This document shows positions 59,213 to 64,000 of a DNA stretch of 64,000 nt, piece after piece. The number at the start of each line of letters is the position of its first letter. Position 1 is the stretch's first letter. The DNA comes from Isochrysis galbana (Eukaryota > Haptophyta > Isochrysidales > Isochrysidaceae). The DNA lies in contig CM030936.1 of the NCBI GenBank assembly GCA_018136815.1, positions 3,858,474-3,922,473 on the forward strand. Direction: 5' to 3'. The notes beneath the pieces are model-generated. The model did no database searches, had not been told where the DNA came from, and saw nothing but the letters and a program-made list of their open reading frames with translations. The position numbers were made by a program, and so were the translations under genes.

Positions 59213-59902
59213 TTAACCCTAGTAGGTGCCTAGTCCGCGAGGCGGACGGTCGGGACGTTTTTAGTACATATGGCTATATTGGGAGCCCCTAAGGGCACTA
59301 GGAGGGCCCTAGGGGGCCTCCTGATGTGAAATGGGACCATGGGACCCCTCCCAGGCCTGGTTAGAGGTTAGATCTCCCAATCAGAAATTCGTCAATGGTA
59401 TTCAATGGTGCTGGTGCTTGGTTTTAGAAGCGCGGGAGAACGTTGCCAGAAAGGTTGGCGCGAGCCGGCAAGGCGGTTCCCGTGGCCCGCAGAAGGTCAT
59501 CCGTGTGTCACCCCAAAAGGGAGTGTGTGGCTATGCTCAGTGTGCTGTGGCGAAACCAAAGCGGCCCCAGTTTAAATGTTTGGCCTGTCGTGCAGGAGTG
59601 CAGGAGTGGGCGCTTATTACCACATTCCTTGTTTTTTTGCGTGTCACCGATGTCTTCTTCTTCTAGAGTTCTAGAGTAGTCGGGGGGTTTTGGCTGTTTT
59701 TGGCTGTTTTTACATTTTCGTCGTTTTCGACGCTCTGAAAATGCATTGTAACCTTCTGTACTCAAGTCATGCTGCTTAGGGGGTTCTATCCTGCCTATAT
59801 GCAGGCAACCCGCAACCCAGCCAAAAATATGACTGCTCTGCCCCCTGCATCACCCAAATGTAGGCACCTAAATTCCGGTTCATAGGCACCTACTAGGGTT
59901 AA
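59213..59902. mobile_element. piggyBac-like MITE, TTAA duplication
   Basis: TTAA (59213-59216) plus CCCTAGTAGGTGCCTA faces TAGGCACCTACTAGGG plus TTAA (59899-59902): 16-bp perfect terminal inverted repeats starting CCC, with TTAA target duplication, as in piggyBac elements. The interior frame near 59515-59610 has KGVCGYAQCAVAKPKRPQFK then CLACRAGVQEW, reminiscent of the Cys-rich C terminus of piggyBac transposases. 690 bp in total, so non-autonomous. Confidence 0.85.
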
Positions 59903-60164
59903 GGGGGCCCGCCCCCCTCCCCCCCCTCCCCCCCCTCCCCCCCAGGTGTCGTTCCGTCAATTGTCAATTGTGGGACATCAGTCGAATTGAGCGATCAAAT
60001 GTCCACAGCTGTATATAGAGCAGTATTTTAAAATTAAATGAAGACTAGCATAACAACTTTTTTTCTCTGCTTCCCCCCGCGGTGCATGTTCCCCCCGAGG
60101 GGGACGCCGTGTCAACGCTTTTCCCGAGAGCGCGAGCACAAAGCACAAAGTGCTTGTTTTGCCT

Positions 60165-60590
60165 AAACCTTGGCTTGTTGGTTACCTCATGCATACGCTC
60201 TTTTAATGTTCCCAGGGCACTAAGGCACCATTCCCTCAGCAATACCAAGTTTTGTGACATACTTCACGGGGCGTCGGGTCAAATCACAGTTTGTCCTTGA
60301 AATGAAAGAAGTGGCTGATACTCCCATTGGAAAGCTCTCCCACCCATGGTCCCCAGGAGATGAAACGTTGCTTTGATTGCCCTCTTTGAGACCTTAAGTG
60401 ACGACGAAGCGTGATTTTGCCATCCAACGGTCCAATTTGTCAACATACGGCTCAAAAGGGCTAAAAAAAACTCCTCCCGCGTGAGCAGATCGTCCGAGTG
60501 CAGCACCGCAGGCTGAATGTGGCAGCAAAAGTCAACGAAGATAAGCTCTGCAGAGTTGGTCATGGGGAGAGCTTAGGTGTAAAGATGATT
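60165..60590 (-). repeat. Repeat R7, uninterrupted copy
   Basis: Second copy of the repeat split by copia and the LINE. On the minus strand it has open stretches (TNSAELIFVDFCCHIQPAVL; KATFHLLGTMGGRAFQWEYQ; MSQNLVLLREWCLSALGTLK) in more than one frame, so R7 probably derives from a protein-coding mobile element of unknown family. Confidence 0.7.
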
Positions 60591-60739
60591 TGCTTCAGGG
60601 GAGGTAAAGATGATTTGCTTCAGGGGGTGGGATGTCCCAAAAGCTCACTCTAAGCCACATCAAAGGCGTTGAAGGCCAGAGTCCTTAGATTTCATGGATT
60701 TTCAAGGACACCGTCCTTAGTTTAAGGACAGAACTTTCT

Positions 60740-61610
60740 AACCGCAGGAGGATAGCTACGGCGAACCGCTTTGCTGACGATCCAACATGCCGCTTTTGCG
60801 GCATAGCCCCCGAGAGTTCCACTCATATGGCCTCATGTATCGCGACGGAGCCCGTATTCGAATTCATAGAAGGACTTCTGGGGATTAGACTTAGACCGGT
60901 ATCTGAGATAGCCCAACGTCTTTTCTGCTATCAGGTGGATAGACCGCATCCCTCCTCGGGATACTTAGGTATCCTGGCATGGAGGTATATCTTAACTGAC
61001 TTTTACAACATCCAGTATGTATGGCAACGCGGACGGTAGGCGGTAGGTCCGTTAGGTCGATCTTAAGAGCGATCCTTGCGAGGTACCACCTGCTACCTGC
61101 TAGTGACAGCGAAAGTCGGTTTCTTTCAGAGGCTGAAAAAACAACGAGAGAATATGGGGTTACACGCCCCGAGCAACAAACACATAAAGAAAATGATAAG
61201 CCCAAGCCCGCTGTACACGGTGGACAAAGATTTCAACCTAGGAACATCGGAAGACCTCTTGCAGGCGGCAAGAGGTCTGGACATACGAAACATCACCTAG
61301 GGTATCTAAACCTCTTAGCAGAAACCACAGCGGATATCAATGAGGATCCTACGATATATAAGGGAAGGTAACCCGAGCCAACACTAGAGCAAAGAATGAA
61401 CCACGGTCTCCCGCCCCCTTCTCTCCGACTCCTGGCCGAAGTAGCGCGCGCGGCCTCCCCGGAACCAGCTTCTCCGCTAAAGAGGGAACTGGGGGAGGGG
61501 GAGGGGGTTGTTAGGGGTTAAGGTTGGGTAGTAGGGAGGCACACAAGCACACTGTCTCACTCACTGTCTCACGCCGCACGCGTAGCGGGGAATTTTAAAA
61601 AATAAATTTT
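60740..61610 (+). pseudogene. Diverged LINE 3' end: zinc finger to 3' UTR
   Basis: NRFADDPTCRFCGIAPESST then HMASC reproduces the CX2CX7HX4C finger of the LINE ORF2; ILAWRYILTDFYNIQY parallels LIAWRYIISDFYKVEF; PLYTVDKDFNLGTSEDLLQA parallels the ORF2 C terminus. At least one frameshift around 61040-61110. The tail (61550-61610, CGCACGCGTAGCGGGGAATT) recurs inverted at 35352-35410. Confidence 0.8.
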
Positions 61611-61774
61611 TACATCTTGGTCGCTCCAACGCCATGGCATCAAATGGCGCGATGGTGGCTCAGTGCATGAATGAGGCTGTGCATGGCAAAGTCTCGGACA
61701 ATGGCTCGAATATGGTGAAAGTCCGGAGCGGTTTTAACGGCGGCTTTTGCGCTGCTCACGCCGTCACGCCATCA

Positions 61775-61931
61775 GAGGCCTAAAATCGGGTATTTTTTGA
61801 AAATTTTGCCGGATGTGACCCCCCGGTTTTTTTGCTGATCTCCCATACTAGAACCTATAGGGAGCTCATTTAGGCCTTCGTTTGCCCATTACAGATGGTG
61901 CCCTCCGCACCCCCCTGTGAGTGACCGGGCT
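61775..61931 (+). repeat. Repeat P, single arm
   Basis: GAGGCCTAAAATCGGGTA, GAACCTATAGGGAGCTCATT, GGTGCCCTCCGCACCCCCCT and the GTGAGTGACCGGGCT terminus (61917-61931). Confidence 0.75.
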
Positions 61932-63023
61932 ACAAACATATGAGAATGACTCCTTTATCGGCGATCAACCCGCGCAGTCGACCCCCTCGGCCTCGGCCGT
62001 CCCGCGACAAGCAGCGAATTCTCTACGACGCCGTCTGCAACAATTGGACCCACAGAAACGTTTGCCAAACGTTTGCATCTAGGGACACTTTTTTGGGGTG
62101 GTGATACGGCCAATGAGGCAAAGTTGAGGGGTAGAATTGTAGAATTGTATAAGATGAAAAAAATGAGTGAGGGGGGGGGGGGGTAAAAAAATGGGAACCT
62201 CAAGTTGCACCCTCTTACGGAGTACTGGGGCGCAGAAGATAGGTGTCTCATAGCCATCACCCGAGCCCCTCCGACTTGTGTGTTCCAGGTAGGCGCAAAT
62301 ACCACGTGGATAGGTCATTTGGGATGCTTACAATCACAATCACAATCACGGCTTAGATCGATCGAATCGAGGCGCAACCATAATTATTGAAAAGAAAAAG
62401 GAAAAATTGCAATGCGACTTGGCAAGTTATCGCTTTGTGTGATGCTTATGCTTAGCGGATGCGCCACCACACGCTTTTCTCGGGATACATCGCCATACTA
62501 ACCGATTCGCGCAAATATAATGTGCCATTGCGCATATTTTGTGTGCGCATGTCGCGCACGCATGCTCGTGCATGTGCGACACGCCCGGACTATTTCAACG
62601 ACTTCATCAGGCGCCAGGCCGCACAAGCACGCCATGAATAGGTGGAGTAGGATAACGGCTTGACGATAATTGTCAGTCTCCTTGTGCTGTAGTTGTGCTG
62701 CCCTCATTTCTGTCTATCACGCACCAACAGCACAAAACGTGTGAGTGGAAGCAAGAGGTAGTGAGAAGCTACACACAAGTAGCGTTATGGTGTCGAGGGT
62801 GGCGGGGCAACTAGCCAACATCCGCTCAACCGAGGCCTACAAGGCGTTGTTACGTTGTGGGCGGAAGCGCACGTGAGCACCAGCAATTGGGCAAGGCGCT
62901 CGCGTGGGGCGCTTGACGTGCGCGGCTCACGCATGCACTTGCAGCTCCCCTTGGGCGCAAGATAGCTCGGAGCCCGACATCGATGGTGAGATTGTGAGTA
63001 GTCGGTATCACTCGGGCGCCGTG
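61932..63023. other. Intergenic, no gene seen
   Basis: Includes a C/G homopolymer (62173-62184) and AATCACAATCACAATCACGG (62332). Short open frames only. 62800-63020 is the 3' flank of the next gene. Confidence 0.3.
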
Positions 63024-63998
63024 TCACACCCATGGCTGGAGGTTGACGCAAATAAGCGCGGCTGCTGGTAATAGCGAGCCGTACGGTACGTACTCCGCGG
63101 CGATGGCGCCCGTGACGGCACCCAATATGTAAGCCACAGCCCCCAAGATGAGGGTGTACACCTCCTCCGGTTCTACCTCGGCTTCGTGCTTTTGCTGCAT
63201 CGCGGCTACCACCATCATGCGAATATCCCATAGCCCCGAAGCCATCCGCGGATGGGACGCTGACCACCAGCGCATCCAGCGGCGGTGTAGGATCTCAGTC
63301 ACCTTTTGCAGGTTGGCACCGATGATCACCGTCGAGGCCTTGAGCGAGGAGCGCGTGGTCCACGCGTTCTGCGCGCCCATTGCCATCGCGGCCAGCGCAC
63401 CTGTTGCCCGAATGTGCGACCTGCCAGCGGCAGCAAAGCGGGGCTCAGCGCGTGTTGCGTGGGCAGACCAGGGAGCTTCGCATCGGCTTACGCACCATTC
63501 GTGCTCTCCGTCGGTGTAGTCCATCATCTTGATGATGGAGCCGATTGTGTCGCACGCCAGCAGCAGCCCACAGATCAAGCAGGCGGAAGCCTTCCTCGAC
63601 GCGCCCTTGTGTGAGATATGAAGAAGGCTGCCGTGCGGCGGCTTAACGCAATCCTGCAGCAACGCATTGCGCCGGCTCGAGTGGCGATGTGTGCACATCA
63701 GGTCGGCGAGCACGCCCAGTTGGAAGGCGAGTATGTTGAGAGCGCACACAGCAGCGTACGTCCACTGCCCGCTCGAGAGCGCGATGCCTAGCTCGACTGC
63801 GTTGCCAGACATGAGGGAGCCAAAGGTGTAGAAGCGGAACTTGGTGTTCGAGTCGACGTACCCAGCCGCGAACGACAGCGAGGCCACCAGTCCCACGCGA
63901 GGAGAGGCGGGCACGGGCGGAAGCACCTGCTGGGCGCCGAGCGCAATGTACTCGCTCTCATCCGCGTCCGGTAGCGCGCTAGCAGAGACGCGGCACAT
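63024..63998 (-). CDS. DUF1275/YoaK-family membrane protein
   Basis: Five to six hydrophobic segments. N-terminal block VGLVASLSFAAGYVDSNTKF then FGSLMSGNAVELG is the family hallmark (A-G-x-x-D ... F.S..SGN); later ALAAMAMGAQNAWT and a closing LILGAVAYILGAVTGAIAAE. Function is unknown across the family; bacterial members are YoaK-like. A probable 75-nt GT-AG intron (63421-63495) is a multiple of three with no stop, so the protein is 299 aa spliced or 324 aa retained. Start taken at ATG 63998 (MCRVSASALPDADESEY), two bases from the window edge, so an upstream start cannot be excluded. Confidence 0.82.
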   Translation of the reverse strand: MCRVSASALPDADESEYIALGAQQVLPPVPASPRVGLVASLSFAAGYVDSNTKFRFYTFGSLMSGNAVELGIALSSGQWTYAAVCALNILAFQLGVLADLMCTHRHSSRRNALLQDCVKPPHGSLLHISHKGASRKASACLICGLLLACDTIGSIIKMMDYTDGEHEWCVSRCEAPWSAHATRAEPRFAAAGRSHIRATGALAAMAMGAQNAWTTRSSLKASTVIIGANLQKVTEILHRRWMRWWSASHPRMASGLWDIRMMVVAAMQQKHEAEVEPEEVYTLILGAVAYILGAVTGAIAAEYVPYGSLLPAAALICVNLQPWV

Positions 63999-64000
63999 GC

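Overview
The window is a draft nuclear scaffold (two 100-N gaps, at 15160 and 44003) from a GC-rich, intron-containing photosynthetic protist with a secondary plastid. Support: GT-AG introns of about 73-254 nt, a thylakoid-lumen-type protein with a signal/transit/twin-arginine presequence, a beta-1,3-glucanase of the kind that turns over chrysolaminarin-like glucan, and a repeat load typical of haptophyte or related algal genomes. Haptophyte is my best guess, from general character only.

Host genes, left to right: GH5_9 exo-beta-1,3-glucanase (-, 1-2030, 3' end off the window); nuclear FKBP isomerase (-, 5669-6301); lumen-targeted small protein (-, 10918-11506); Mpv17/PMP22 protein (+, 12023-12538); SETD9-like SET protein (+, 13949-14812); 5S rRNA (-, 17120-17236); delta-9 desaturase (-, 32853-33782); MOCS3-type E1/rhodanese (+, 35987-37325); an unresolved spliced gene (-, ~42.1-42.4 kb); a SLOG-SLATT membrane protein (-, 44938-47717); an unknown ORF (+, 54896-55606); a HAD phosphatase/mutase (-, 57693-58993); a DUF1275/YoaK membrane protein (-, 63024-63998). 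Most show a strongly pyrimidine-rich coding-strand leader just before the ATG.

The rest is largely mobile DNA: a young Ty1/copia element (18388-25900) with unusual TATC...GATA LTR ends; a 1.26-kb LTR miniature (51957-53212) sharing its LTR ends and primer-binding site, in the opposite orientation; an L1-like LINE with a 16-bp target duplication (26077-30660) and many LINE 5' and 3' fragments; a piggyBac-like MITE (59213-59902); hAT, integrase and other transposase relics; several unnamed interspersed repeats (called R1, R3-R8 and P here); and an 800-bp 7-mer minisatellite.

Best leads: the SLOG-SLATT protein, the copia/miniature LTR pair with TATC...GATA ends, and the conserved hairpin before the LINE ORF1 start.
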